Shown here: positions 33,681 to 44,578 of the stretch, piece after piece | How positions within the stretch are numbered: position 1 is the stretch's first letter | How the letters are laid out: each line of letters starts with the position of its first letter | Assembly: GCA_947650285.1 (NCBI GenBank) | Contig: CANTFL010000226.1 | Location: 407,103-471,102 of the forward strand | Length of the DNA: 64,000 nt | Direction: 5' to 3' | Source of the DNA: Hyaloperonospora brassicae | Taxonomy: Eukaryota > Oomycota > Peronosporomycetes > Peronosporales > Peronosporaceae | Program-made: the position numbers and the translations under genes | The notes under the pieces: model-generated | Databases searched by the model: none | Told to the model about the DNA's origin: nothing | Seen by the model: the letters and a program-made list of their open reading frames with translations, nothing else

Positions 33681-33783
33681 TATCATCTGTCGCGTTTGAT
33701 ACGCGACAGGTCGGCACCGATCGCAAGCAAACGAATCAAGAAGAGATAGTCGATGTTATTACCATCCTTATGATCCCAACACA

Positions 33784-34701
33784 CTAGTAAGGACCTTCCC
33801 TTGGTTGAATGTCATGATGTTTTAGAGCCTTTTGAAACAGCGGTTTCTCTCCATTCATCCACGCAATGGCCTCGTTCATCTCTTTCAGGTTCTCGGACTT
33901 CACCTCTTCGGCGAGGCGTTTTTGTTCAAGTAGGGCATCATGTTTTTTAGCCAGGTCTCTGATGAAAGGTGTTATCGAGTACTTACGAGCCCTGGGTGGA
34001 GAAGTCAGATCCAGAACACTGCGTGGGGAGGGGCCTTCTTCGCCGCTGGCTCGAGCTGTCCGTTTCTGGTCACTTGAAGGGGACGCCAGTTGCAGGCCGT
34101 TTGATGGGGCTGCCGCCGCTTTCCGGTTGTTCGAAGGGGGCGTCCGGGTCCAGGGATGCTTTTTCATCAATTTCGAAAATTGTTCGGCCGCTATAACGTT
34201 CTGCTCTGCGCGGTAGACGGCGTACGCTGCGGCGATAATGTCCACATGCAAAGGAGACAAAGAATGACGGGTCCTCGCCACCTCTTCCAGGGCTGCCCGG
34301 ACCGTTTTTTCGTTGTATCCGAGTGAGTACAGAAGAGCAAATCGAGCTTTCCAAACCAAGGCCTCTTCTAAAACTCTAGCAGCTCCGACTAGATCCTCCA
34401 CCTTCAAGTCCGACACGGGTACGCTTTCCTTGTGCCTGGTGCGAAGAAACGGGTTCGCGCGGGCAGAAAGTCTCCCCATGATTCCTGCAACACCATCGAT
34501 GCCCCGTTCTTCAAGAGGGTCTTCGTCGGGGACGGTGGCGGCACGAAGCGCATTCCCATCGCCAGTCACGTCTGGCGGCGTAGCTTGATCTTCGTCAGGC
34601 GATCTCAACTCGGACAGCTTTTCGAATGCTGGAGACGTAGCACCACCACTGCAAGACGACAGGACGAGCGCGAGGTGGAGGAGAAGGAGCCACTTCGTCA
34701 T
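33784..34701 (-). CDS. Secreted RXLR-like dEER effector candidate
   Basis: From the ATG at 34701 the protein has 305 residues and a signal peptide (MTKWLLLLHLALVLSSCSGG). About 50 residues later comes NALRAATVPDEDPLEERG. This is the RXLR-dEER layout, with the first Arg of RXLR replaced by Asn and the acidic EER intact. The mature part has helices with W and Y (LEEALVWKARFALLYSLGY, IIAAAYAVYRAEQNVIAAEQ) that could be WY-type, then a basic Ser/Pro-rich linker and a charged C-terminal helix. The ORF is open for 97 codons upstream, but the internal ATG is preferred because it starts the signal peptide. Such proteins are delivered into plant cells; the target is unknown. Confidence 0.6.
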   Translation of the reverse strand: MTKWLLLLHLALVLSSCSGGATSPAFEKLSELRSPDEDQATPPDVTGDGNALRAATVPDEDPLEERGIDGVAGIMGRLSARANPFLRTRHKESVPVSDLKVEDLVGAARVLEEALVWKARFALLYSLGYNEKTVRAALEEVARTRHSLSPLHVDIIAAAYAVYRAEQNVIAAEQFSKLMKKHPWTRTPPSNNRKAAAAPSNGLQLASPSSDQKRTARASGEEGPSPRSVLDLTSPPRARKYSITPFIRDLAKKHDALLEQKRLAEEVKSENLKEMNEAIAWMNGEKPLFQKALKHHDIQPREGPY

Positions 34702-35754
34702 TGCGGCAGATGAGCGCTGGAGTCGGTGGGTGGCGAGGGAGAGACTGCGGCAAGTTGCTGGTGTGCTCGGGTCACGGTAAAATGGGAAATGAGGAGTAGT
34801 GGGGCGGGTCTCAACTCGAAACATTGGAGACGGCTCGTCGTGAGACGGTGTCATCTGGAAAGAGAGCTCTTGCAGACGGAGTTGCTGTCGACAACGTCTG
34901 ACTGCTTCCAGCCGACTCTTTCTCGCACGTTCTGTGTACGCGATGTAGGATTCATGGTGTAGAGAGCTGGATGTGGATGGACCAGACGACACACCTCACT
35001 CGTCCGTACGTCTGTACCCCCTGTGTGCTGGACTGTCAGTTGTCTAAGGAGGGTGGTAGAGACCTATTTGACAGTCGAGCTCGAAAGCCGATCGAATGTG
35101 TTTGACGGGTTATTGATTTTTGGAAAGAGAAAAATCTTTCTAGCGCTTCTTCGATTGTTCTCGAGCGGAGCAGTCACGTGATGACAGGCAAAAAAAAGAG
35201 CAGGAGCCAACATCAAGCTCAATCCCGGCTGCTCGATGCCAGAGGGTATTGCTGATTTCTCAGAACCCGATTTTTCTGTGGAAGGGCAAAATATACGTCT
35301 ACGGGTCACGAATGCTCAAGACATGCGTGTGCATGTAGGCTCATGTGAGAACGACACAAGTGCTGTCATTAGAATAGAGTAGACCGATAACAATCAAGCT
35401 TATGCGAGAGCGTCTACGTTAGTCGAGCTCTGTGAAAGGCAAGAACCGGAAGACAAAGATAAGTGCGATGTAAATAGGCACACGCAATCGTGGCTTTCTG
35501 TGCAATTGCTTTCACAATTGCCGAACATGCAGACCGCATTTGCCAGCTACCCAAACAGTCATTTTCTCACTAGCGTAACTTTTGCGTATCGAGTCCTAGG
35601 GACAAGCCTGCGTAGCTTCAAAAATGACGGAGGATTCGCACATCGTGTCTTCTTGAAGGCGTTGTGTTGTCGCTCTGGTGGGACATTCATTCGTGCTGCT
35701 TCCGTTTCGTGAGTGCACCATTTCGCCGGTAAAGGATAATTAGAAAAACCACAA

Positions 35755-35782
35755 GCCCTAATTGATCAGGATCAATTAGGGC
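35755..35782. repeat. 28-bp near-perfect palindrome
   Basis: GCCCTAATTGATC and its exact complement are separated by AG only. It lies between two direct repeats (about 35660-35730 and 35825-35900) that share GTTGTGTTGTCGCT, TGGGAC and GTGCACCATTTCG. The arrangement could be a small non-autonomous element or a cruciform-forming site. Confidence 0.7.
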
Positions 35783-36822
35783 AGTTCCGAGGACGACGAA
35801 AGATTTGTCTATAGCGTCTGCTTGCACACGTTGTGTTGTCGCTTCGATGGGACGGTTATAAAAAACCGTTTTCACGTCATAAGTGCACCATTTCGATCTG
35901 TATCCTGAGGTGCGACGCTGAACGATTCGGCGCGCTCAATCGTTTTTGCTTTAGCAACGGGCACTGATGCTGCTATAAGCTTTCCAAAGCCCTCAAGAGA
36001 CTGGCTTAATTCGATGAACGCATATGCGGAATCCAGCTGTTTGAAAATGAGTTACAATATATGGATTTCATAGCCGGCAACTACGAAAATCTCCTACTTC
36101 TGGGATCCCCGGTATGTTGTGTCTTAACGCGACGTAGATGATTGGACACCACTATTGTCACTTGATCCGGAACGAGGACATTGTGCGCTGCGGATCGCTT
36201 TCGTCGTCACAACGAATGGCGTGTTCGCACACACGCACGCACGCTCCTACTTCTTCGTTTTGAACAGAGCATATCCGCCATATCAGATACCGCAATTGGG
36301 CAAACCAGCGGCTACATGCGATGAGAAGAGGGCCATGCATTGTCCCTGCTCAGGCGAAACTGTTGAGACATAACCAAGCGGGTTCTTTGTGCTTGGCACA
36401 TTGTCAAAGGAAGGGCACGTCAAAGACAGGTCCTCAGATGACAGCGCGTATATACATATGTGCAAGAAGGCAAAGACAATAAGCCTCAGTGGTTCCGAAC
36501 AGTGCCACCATTGCTCATACATATAACTGACCTCTGCCCATGGATCGAGCTTTAGCCCTGTATGCTCGGCACGCATGCTCACGAGTCCATGAAAGGCTTC
36601 GTAAACGCGTGCCGTCGTCCGAAAGAAGTGACGCTCAGTTCGGGCACGTCTTTCTGACGTCAAGACGCAATCGTCTGCATTTCGACCCGACTTTGCGACG
36701 TGTGAGAAAGGGTTCATGTCGGTGGCGTAACCTGTGCACATATATGCACAAGATGTCTGAAAACGTCTGAGCCAGGAATACGCGCCGAGTTCGGTCGACA
36801 GACATCGGTAGGACTGGATTTT

Positions 36823-36918
36823 CAGGTAAACAGGTCTATTGAGACCTGCAATTGAGGGTAAACAGGTCTATAGAGACCTGCAATCGAGGGTAAACAGGTC
36901 AGTTGAGACGTGCAATAG
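36823..36918. repeat. Three 32-bp tandem repeats, each with a hairpin
   Basis: Units start at 36823, 36855 and 36887 with GGTAAACAGGTC. Units 1 and 2 contain the inverted repeat CAGGTCT/AGACCTG around a 4-base loop; the third has decayed (GTCAGTTGAGAC). Confidence 0.75.
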
Positions 36919-38092
36919 AGCCCGTTCGACGACCGAGTCGGGACCTCAACGCTCGCGCTTTGTAACGCTGCGGAATGAACACTGCTGGCTTCCGAGCAGG
37001 TAGGACACTATATGCGGCGCGGGGTCTGCATTCGTCTCAGCGTCGCGTTGCGTCGCGTCGCTCCACTCATCCCGTGATCTCCGGCAGAAACTGTCGTGAG
37101 TAGTAATCATGCAGCGACATGAAAAAAGGCAAGTACATGGTCTGCAATCACCTGATGACAGTCGAAGAGCGCGACATCACCTGAAACGCGTACGAGGGAC
37201 ATCGAAGTCGGCAGTTGCTGGTTGGACAAGAAGACTCAACAGCTGGCAGTATTCTCCTCAGTAATGGGGCTGTTGCGAGGCCGAAGGAAATGACTCGGAA
37301 TGGTAGTGTGTGCAATTAAAATACATGTCAGCAATGCAATCGATAAATAGCAATAGCGTAATGCAAGCTATTCTATAATCGATATACGTCGACCGTAATT
37401 GCCGGCCGTAATCTATAAATGTCGACAGTATTTGCGGCCGTCAGCGTGAAGCGGTCAGTGAGAATGCGCAAGGAATAGACGAACTTCCCGGTAGCTACTA
37501 TTTATGTGTCATTTTTGTGCCTGAAGTCACGCTGAAACGCATCATGAACGACACGGAAGTGGTGCGGTCTTCGCCTTCAAAATTCCGTTCAAGTGCGGTG
37601 CTACGACGAGGGCCTGCCAGCCTACTAGGCCAGGCTATGCATGATCGTGCCCAATGCGTATATGTCACCAATTACGAGACTGCAGGCAGTGCCGCTTGGT
37701 AATCGTGCTTAGGTGAAGCGGTCGATCTCGATTGCCGAGTGGATTGCCGCGTGGGATAGCACTGGAAGTGGAACCGGACGTACTGAGTCATATACCCATG
37801 GTGGTCGGTACGAGCACAGATCGGCAAAGTGGACTTTGGCAGGAAGCGATCAACCAAGCAAGTATTGGCAGTATACCGTCTCGCAGACGAAGTTGTGTGG
37901 TAGTTGGGTGGCTGAGGGTTTACAAGCCGAGCACAATATTGTACTGGGAGTGCGGACCGTCGAGAAGCTCAAACGTTGCCGCTGTCTTGCAGTCAAATCC
38001 AGCTATACTGAGTGATTTTGTGGCTTCGACCGTAGCGTAAAAGCCGAACTCCACGGTACCTCGTGTGTTTGTGCATGTGCATGTGCGTAAGT

Positions 38093-38485
38093 TGTAACGG
38101 AGCAGCCCGTTACATGAAATTGTCACTTTAAAGAAACAATGACAGTAAAGAATATTAAGTTGAATATTCTTTGAACAATATCACCAAAGTGGTGATATTG
38201 AAGGGTCGACCAAAGAGTCTGTTCGTTGGTTGATATCTTGATGATATCAACCCACCAATCGCCGCAAGACGCGCGCAATGAGTGGTGACGAGACGTCACC
38301 ATACACTCAGTTAGATTAGCATAATTAAGTTAAGTCAAACAGAGAGACAGTAGCAAAAAGACTTAATTATATTAATATAAGAGTTCTGCTTTTACCTTAC
38401 TTACGCTTCCTTGCTTGCCTTGTGTACGTCTGTCGGGGCACCGATACCCTTGCGTTAAGTTCACGCAAGGGTGTGCCCCGTCACA
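38093..38485 (+). repeat. 5' LTR of Gypsy element 3
   Basis: It starts TGTAACGGAGC with palindromic partner CCCGTTACA and ends GTGTGCCCCGTCACA before CC and the primer-binding site. Perfect hairpins follow one another: AAAGAATATT/AATATTCTTT, CAATATCACC/GGTGATATTG, GGTTGATATC/GATATCAACC, TGGTGACG/CGTCACCA and ACCCTTGCGT/ACGCAAGGGT. Confidence 0.9.
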
Positions 38486-38487
38486 CC

Positions 38488-38503
38488 TGGTAGCACTTTG
38501 TAG
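38488..38503 (+). other. Primer-binding site of Gypsy element 3
   Basis: TGGTAGCACTTTGTAG, two bases after the LTR, is identical in elements 2, 3 and 4. It would pair with a tRNA ending CTACAAAGTGCTACCA, which I cannot assign. Confidence 0.7.
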
Positions 38504-38529
38504 TCCTTCCAAGGACCACAACATCCAAC

Positions 38530-39662
38530 ATGAAAATGTTGGATGACGAAGAGACCTTTCACGTCACGCGTGAAGGGCTTACCCATTTGAGTGACATCGA
38601 ATGGGTGCGGTAGAACGAATGAGTTCTACCGTAGGCGAGTTCGCCATTAGCGCCATCTTGGAGTCTCTAGACAGAGACCAACAACATGCCGCTATAGCCA
38701 AGTTCGTTCAACATGAACTTGTCGCCGAAGGGGGGAAAGTAGCCTTGCTTCACCAGCAAGGCTCTCAACAGGCCGAGCAGTTGAGAGAACTCGGTGCTCA
38801 ACAGACAGAGCTATTGAGATAGCAGCAATTCCATGCTGCTGTGGGCGGGACGGCACATGCGCGTCGTCCCGAGGTCATGAAGGTTGACATCTCCAAGTAC
38901 AGTGGAGTCCCGGAGGACTCCCTGTTACTATGGTTTGTCGAACTCGACAGAGCCTTAAGGGCTCGTCGCGTCGAAGATGAGCAAATGAAACTGATATTTG
39001 CTCAGACCCACTTGGCAGGGCGTGCCAAAACTTGGTCCCTGGGGCTCGAGAGTAGCGACCCACATGTGTTTAGGTCGCTAGATGACTTCAAGTCCCGGCT
39101 CAGACAAACGTTTGAGCCGCCACGAGCTGAGTTCAGGGCTCGTCCAGAGCTCCTGAAACTCAAGCAGGGTAAGCGTGATGTTCACGCTTACGCACAACAT
39201 ATACGACTCCTCGCGAGTAACATAACTGCTAACCCAGTCCATGAACACACGTTGATTAAGGTGTTCATTCAAGGGCTCGCAGAAGGGCCCGCCAGGAGCC
39301 ACCTGTTCCGCCTTGAGCTGAATACGCTTGAAGAAGCGATATCAGCCGCGGAACAGGAAGACTTTAGCATGAGACAGGCTCATGCTAGCTCAAACTCTTA
39401 TCGTCCACCGAGACGACAACAGATTGGAGGTCCGGAACCAATGGAACTCTGCTATGTTGAGAGCGAGAGACCTTGCTCTACAAAAAACAAGCGATTGCAG
39501 AGGTGCAATTGCTGTCAGAAGTTAGGGCACTACGCATATGAGTGTAGTGCTCCACGTCCAGTACCAAACAGTACTGAGCGAAATGGACGACAATTTGCCA
39601 TAAAGGGCAATAAGCGTGGGTCCAGCGCTGTTGCGAAACCACAACAGCGAGACGCACCATAA
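38530..39662 (+). pseudogene. Gag pseudogene of Gypsy element 3
   Basis: The start corresponds to the ATG of the element 4 gag (ATG, then ATGTTGGATG). One deleted G near 38605 shifts the frame and a TAG at 38818-38820 adds a stop. From 38841 the frame is open to the end: capsid part (KVDISKYSGVPEDSLLLWFV, FEPPRAEFRARPELLKLKQG, VHEHTLIKVFIQGLAEGP) and an intact CCHC knuckle (CNCCQKLGHYAYEC). The gag stop TAA lies at the junction with pol. The A-run found there in elements 2 and 4 is shortened. Confidence 0.85.
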
Positions 39663-39682
39663 AAATGGTCGGGGTCAGTAGG

Positions 39683-42600
39683 GGCAGAGCGCCCTACTGA
39701 TCCAGCAACCTCAAGAGGATTTGCAAAATCTTTTGAAGAAGGTTGCTCCAGATACACAATCATTGTGTGTCTCTGCACCTGGTGATGACGTTTCGCTCAT
39801 CACCTTGAAGTTGGAAGCGACATTTGATTTGTCGCTTCGTGCCCTAGTAGACTGTGGGGCGTCAAACAACTTTATTCGATGCCAGTCAATAGAGAGTCGT
39901 AGGCTCAAGTTCGATGAGCGCGACATTCCTCTCACGAGGATGACGGTGCGCCTTGCAACAGGCGCATCGATTACCGTTGAGAAACGTGTAGTAGGAATCC
40001 ACTATACGTTAGAGGGCGAACAGTACGATGATGACTTCATCGTATTGGATCTGGATTACAAATTTGATGTCATCCTGGTATTACTTTGGCTCAGAAGGTA
40101 CGAGCCAAGGGTGAGCTGGCAACATCGATCCGTGAAGATGCCTGCCGCTTGTTCATCAGATGGCCATCTGATGAACATCTTGGAGCGTCCACAAGCGTGT
40201 GGATGTTCTGCAAGTGAGTGCGATGGCCTCACTTGCGGTACGGTCGTTAGCACGACTGCACAAGATCACAGTGTAGTTGATCACTACACTGTGGAGCAAG
40301 CTCCCGGCGTCTGTACAGAAGTACAGGCTGCGCCGAAGGTCCACCGCTCGAATAAGTCGAGTGGACCGGGACATGGATGCATGCCTAGCGGGCAGCATCT
40401 TAGAAGTAAGAAACCTGTTGCCCCCAAAGGGCAACATGGACATCCTAGGTCGACTGGAGGGTCGACCGTAGAGGATCGGTGCGTGAATATGGTTGCACAG
40501 CCACAGTCAGAAGACGTCGAGGGAATAAGTCGCCACGTACTTGAGGAAGGAATTCCTCAAGAGTTACTTGCTGAAGGATCAGGCCCTCAGCAACCTGTGG
40601 AAGCAAGTTCCCAGGAAGAAACCGAGACGTTGAACGTCTTGGTTAATGACGGATCAAGCGTAGGCTCTTATACGCTTGATCTGATTGTGCCTCCGAAGTT
40701 GACTTCGGAGATAACTCAGTTGCCAACGCTAGAACCGAAACGGTTCTTGCGTGATCTGCGTAGTGGCAAAGTCAAGCAGATCTGCATACTCGTCACAGAG
40801 GATGAGTATGTGACCGACATTCGGTCGGCAACAGTATTTGCTGAGAACGAACGGGTTCTCAGCAGCTCATCGATGGACGAAAGTGTCCTCGATGAGAAGA
40901 CTCGGATTGAGCGATACACGTCTCAATCCTGGGAGTCACTTCAGGCAAATCCTTTGTATAAGGATTTGATCGAATTCAGGGATGTGTTCCCTGAAATCGT
41001 ACCTTGCTAGTTGCGTAAGGATAAAGGCGCTCGACACGAGATCGAGCTCAGACCGGGCTAGAAGTACTGTGTCATGAAGCAGTGGCCACTGCCTCGTGAA
41101 CAAGTACTAGCGATCGACAAGTTCTTTGCCGATCGCTTAGCAGCGGGCCATGTGAGGGAATCAACATCCCCTCACAGATCTCCGACCTTCTGTGTGCGAA
41201 AGGCCACAGGAAGATAGCGGATAGTTCACGCATTCAACAAATTGAATGCTGCAACGGTACCGGCTCAGACGCCGATACCGAGAAAGGACGTCATCATAGA
41301 TGGTATGTCAAAGAGTACCATCTTTTTGTCCATGGATCTGATGGATGGATTCTATCAGATCCTCATGCGTGAACGGGACATCTCGTACACAGCAGTGAGT
41401 ACCCCTAGCGAGATGCTGTGGGAGTGGCTAGTTATGCCACAGGGGCTGGGCAATGCCCCTGCAACATTCAACAGATGTGTCACAAATCTGTTGAGACCGG
41501 TGCGAGACTTCGCACCGAGTTACTTCGACGATGTGTTCGTCCATAGTCGGGCTATGGACGGAAAGACGGACGTTGAAGTTCACAGAGCTCACTTTCGTCA
41601 AGTCCTTCAACTTATGCGCAAGCATAAGTTGTATGCCAACCTCAAGAAGTGTATATTCGCTGCTAGCGAAATACCACTTCTTGGGTGCATCGTGGGTAAA
41701 CACGGCGTACGCCCTGATCCCAAGAAGATCAAGGAGATCACCGACTGGCCTGTGCCAGTCGATCTCAAGGGACTTCGGAAGTTCCTTGGTTTAGTGGCGT
41801 ACTTGCACAAGTACTCTCGCAATTACGCCGAGATTACGGTGCATCTTTCTTGTTTACTCAAGAAAAATGTCAAATGGTCATAGAACGCTGAGTGTCAGCG
41901 TTCCTTCGAAGGTATCAAGCAAAGCTTGATGCAGTCGCCGATATTGGCGATTTCAGATCAGGACAGACCATTTCATGTGGTCTGTGACGCCAGCGATTTT
42001 GCGATCGGCTGTGCGTTAATGCAGTTCGACGCAGATGGCGCGGAGCGCGTCATCTGTTATCAGTCGCGTCAGCTGCAAGCAGCTGAGCGTAATTACACAA
42101 TGCATGACAAGGAACTCCTTGCCATGAAGTACGCACTGGCTAAGTTTCGCGTCTATCTCTTGGGAGATAGACCGTTCATCGTCTATACGGACCATGCGTC
42201 ATTACGCACGACCGTAAACAGTCCACACCTCTCGCAACGAATGGCGAGGTGGCTGTCTTTCTTCGCGAAGTACAACTTCTCCGTGGAGCAAAACCAGGAC
42301 GACTCAATTTCGTCGCTGATGCGCTTTCGCGCCGGCCCGATTTCGAGCCGGTCGCACAATTTAACAGTGAGGATAAGCCCTCTGTTGCGACACTGTCAGT
42401 CAGTGTCCCGTCGTTAAGTTTACTTGACGACGTACGAAAGGCATACGCGGAAGATAATGATCTTCTGCAATTGATGGATCATCTGGTGCATCCATCCAGT
42501 AAATCCATGAAGGATTTACCGGCTTTGTACCGATCCTCATCGGATCGGTATAGTACACGCAACGGATTGCTGTACTATACAGCTGTTGCCGACGACACGC

Positions 42601-43342
42601 CTTGTGTCGTCGTACCCGCTCATCATGATTTGCGTTTAAGCATCATGTATGAGTGTCACGATTCCCCAACAGGCGGCCATCGTGGTAGAGGAAGACTTAC
42701 CTCACGGTAAGTCGTGACTTTTACTGGCCCCGCCAGTATCAGTTTGTACGCAAGTACATACGTGCTTTCGAGGTTTGTCAACGGGTGAATCTTAGTCCTT
42801 CATCCCGTGCACCATTACAGCCCCTCCACCGGTTCTGTCAGAGTGCTGGCAGTCCGTTTCAATGGACTTCGTCTTCGGTTTTCCCGAAGACGCTCACAAG
42901 AATAATGGCATTATTGTGTTCGTTGATCGGTTCAGCAAGATGGTGCATCTTGCTGCAGTACCCTGAGTCCATCACGGCACCCGGTTGTGCTCGTGTCTTT
43001 CTTGACACGATCTTCCGACTCCACGGGTTGCCCCGTGAACTCGTATCCGACCTTGACCCTCGGTTCACGGCGGCATTTTGGCAAACCGTGTTCCGTTCTC
43101 TCGGAACACGATTGAAGATGTCTACTTCTGACCATCCCGAAACAGATGGTCAGACGAAACGTGCGAACCGTGTTCTCGAAGAGATCCTTCGAGTATATGT
43201 CCACTCGTGTCCGAGTTGGAGCGAATTCCTACCCATGGTGGAATTCGCCATCAATAATTCGGTGCATGACTTCAACACAGCACACACCGTTTTATGTGAA
43301 TGGCTTACGCCATCCACGTGTGCCCGCCCTTATAGAGTGTGA
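39683..43342 (+). pseudogene. Pol pseudogene of Gypsy element 3
   Basis: It aligns to the intact pol of element 4 over its full length. Protease (ALVDCGASNNFIR) and the linker are open to 41010, where TAG ends the first segment. More TAG codons occur in the RT region and at 41881-41883. RT (LMDGFYQILMRERDI, SYFDDVFVHS), RNase H (VCDASDFAIGCALMQ) and integrase (FVDRFSKMVHLA, SDHPETDGQ) are legible. Frameshifts occur near 42290 and in the integrase. It cannot support transposition on its own. Confidence 0.85.
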
Positions 43343-43345
43343 CTC

Positions 43346-44578
43346 TTGGATAAGGGGGGAGGGACTCGCTCGAGCAAAAACCGTTTTGGCTCTTGCTCAT
43401 CACGTGTCGACGCAAACGTCGTCACGTATGATGCCGATGTCGATCAGGTCGACATCGATGAAGAAGATCACCTCAATAATAGCGACAACGCTATTATTGA
43501 CTCGGATGATGATGACGATGCTGGTATATTCAGCATCGTCAACGATTATTCCAGCGAGGAAGAAGACAACCTCACTGAAGAAGAGAACAACCTCTTAGCA
43601 GTGCGCACGAAGCGCACTGAAAGACAAAACAACGAGTCAGCAGAGAACTTCCTGCTGACTCGAGAGGCGGTAGTCCGTTTCGTTCAGGACTCCATCGCAA
43701 ACGCGGTGGACCGCCAGAAACGGAACGCAGACAAGAATGGAAGAGCAAATGTTCTTTCATTTAAAGTTAATGACCTAGTACTACTGTCTACGGTAAACTT
43801 ACCTAGACGTGCGGTCACTAGTGTCGGCAGTAGTAAACTACTGCCGAAGTACATTGGGCCATTTCGAGTGTTGCATCGCAAGGGCATTGTATACACGATC
43901 GAATTGCCACGTAAGATGCGCACGCATCCTACGTTTTACGTGGGGAGGCTCAGGCCGTACTTTCAGTACGAGCCTTCTTCTTCCGATGAAGATAGCCCCC
44001 ACGTTCAAGAACATCCATCAAGTTCTTGCGTTCGCGCTCCAGACGATCCGTCTGGTCGCGCAGATATGATACCTCGGAACTCAACCGAGATATCTCCCCG
44101 CGAGCTGTCGCCAGCTCGCCGAATAGGGAGCGGACATCCCGCTCGACCTGAAGCTGCGCTGTGGCATAATCGGCGCGATCTCTCGCCCGATCAGCCTCGC
44201 GAACCTTGCGGTTCTTCCGCACGGTATCAGTCAAAGCGTAGCGCCGGTCGCGCTCGTGCTTCAAGTCATCGCGCAATTCATCGATTGCGCGATCCATCTC
44301 GTAAGGGTCGAGATGGTGAACCGAATCATCTGGAGGAGGTCTTTCCTCCTCCACCACATCCTTTGGTGGATGCTCACGGTGATCAACGCTTTCTAGTGGA
44401 GCGTATCTTGAATCACCGTGACGATTCAGGATCAAGGACGAGCTACCTCGTCCAGTGGCGGGGGTATCCACCCTCTTGGAACAGCTGGGAGCCCCGCTCT
44501 CAGCTGTTGATGGATGTTGAAGGTCTCGTCCGCCAGTATGACGAGACCCATCCGATGAGTCCTGTGGCCCATCGGTAA
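43346..44578 (+). CDS. Integrase C-terminus plus chromodomain ORF of element 3
   Basis: The open frame of 410 codons has the same length as its counterpart in element 4. It has an acidic start ([20 protein letters not shown]), the integrase GPF/Y module ([29 protein letters not shown]), a basic disordered linker, and a C-terminal chromodomain ([40 protein letters not shown]). It starts at a TTG just upstream of a G6 run, in the -1 frame relative to pol, so it is probably the end of pol reached by frameshift. Its 3' half overlaps the antisense ORF. A chromodomain would tether integration to modified histones. Confidence 0.75.
   Translation: MDKGGGTRSSKNRFGSCSSRVDANVVTYDADVDQVDIDEEDHLNNSDNAIIDSDDDDDAGIFSIVNDYSSEEEDNLTEEENNLLAVRTKRTERQNNESAENFLLTREAVVRFVQDSIANAVDRQKRNADKNGRANVLSFKVNDLVLLSTVNLPRRAVTSVGSSKLLPKYIGPFRVLHRKGIVYTIELPRKMRTHPTFYVGRLRPYFQYEPSSSDEDSPHVQEHPSSSCVRAPDDPSGRADMIPRNSTEISPRELSPARRIGSGHPARPEAALWHNRRDLSPDQPREPCGSSARYQSKRSAGRARASSHRAIHRLRDPSRKGRDGEPNHLEEVFPPPPHPLVDAHGDQRFLVERILNHRDDSGSRTSYLVQWRGYPPSWNSWEPRSQLLMDVEGLVRQYDETHPMSPVAHR

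Larger units (their letters stand above)
34702..38092. other. 3.4 kb gene-poor stretch with several small repeats
   Basis: No gene is recognised. ORFs up to 152 codons (36283-36741, minus) lack motifs. A 28-bp palindrome (35755-35782), a pair of direct repeats (35660-35730, 35825-35900) and three 32-bp tandem repeats (36823-36918) stand out. Near 37840-37900 a plus-strand scrap (WQYTVSQTKLCGS) vaguely resembles the RNase H end of a Copia polyprotein, too weakly to call. Confidence 0.45.

Noticed and set aside
36823..36918. CRISPR-like tandem repeats
   Set aside because: Units are contiguous with no unique spacers and the genome is eukaryotic.
37840..37960. Copia RNase H end
   Set aside because: Only WQYTVSQTKLCGS vaguely resembles it; no TEAEY-type or neighbouring Copia motifs are present.
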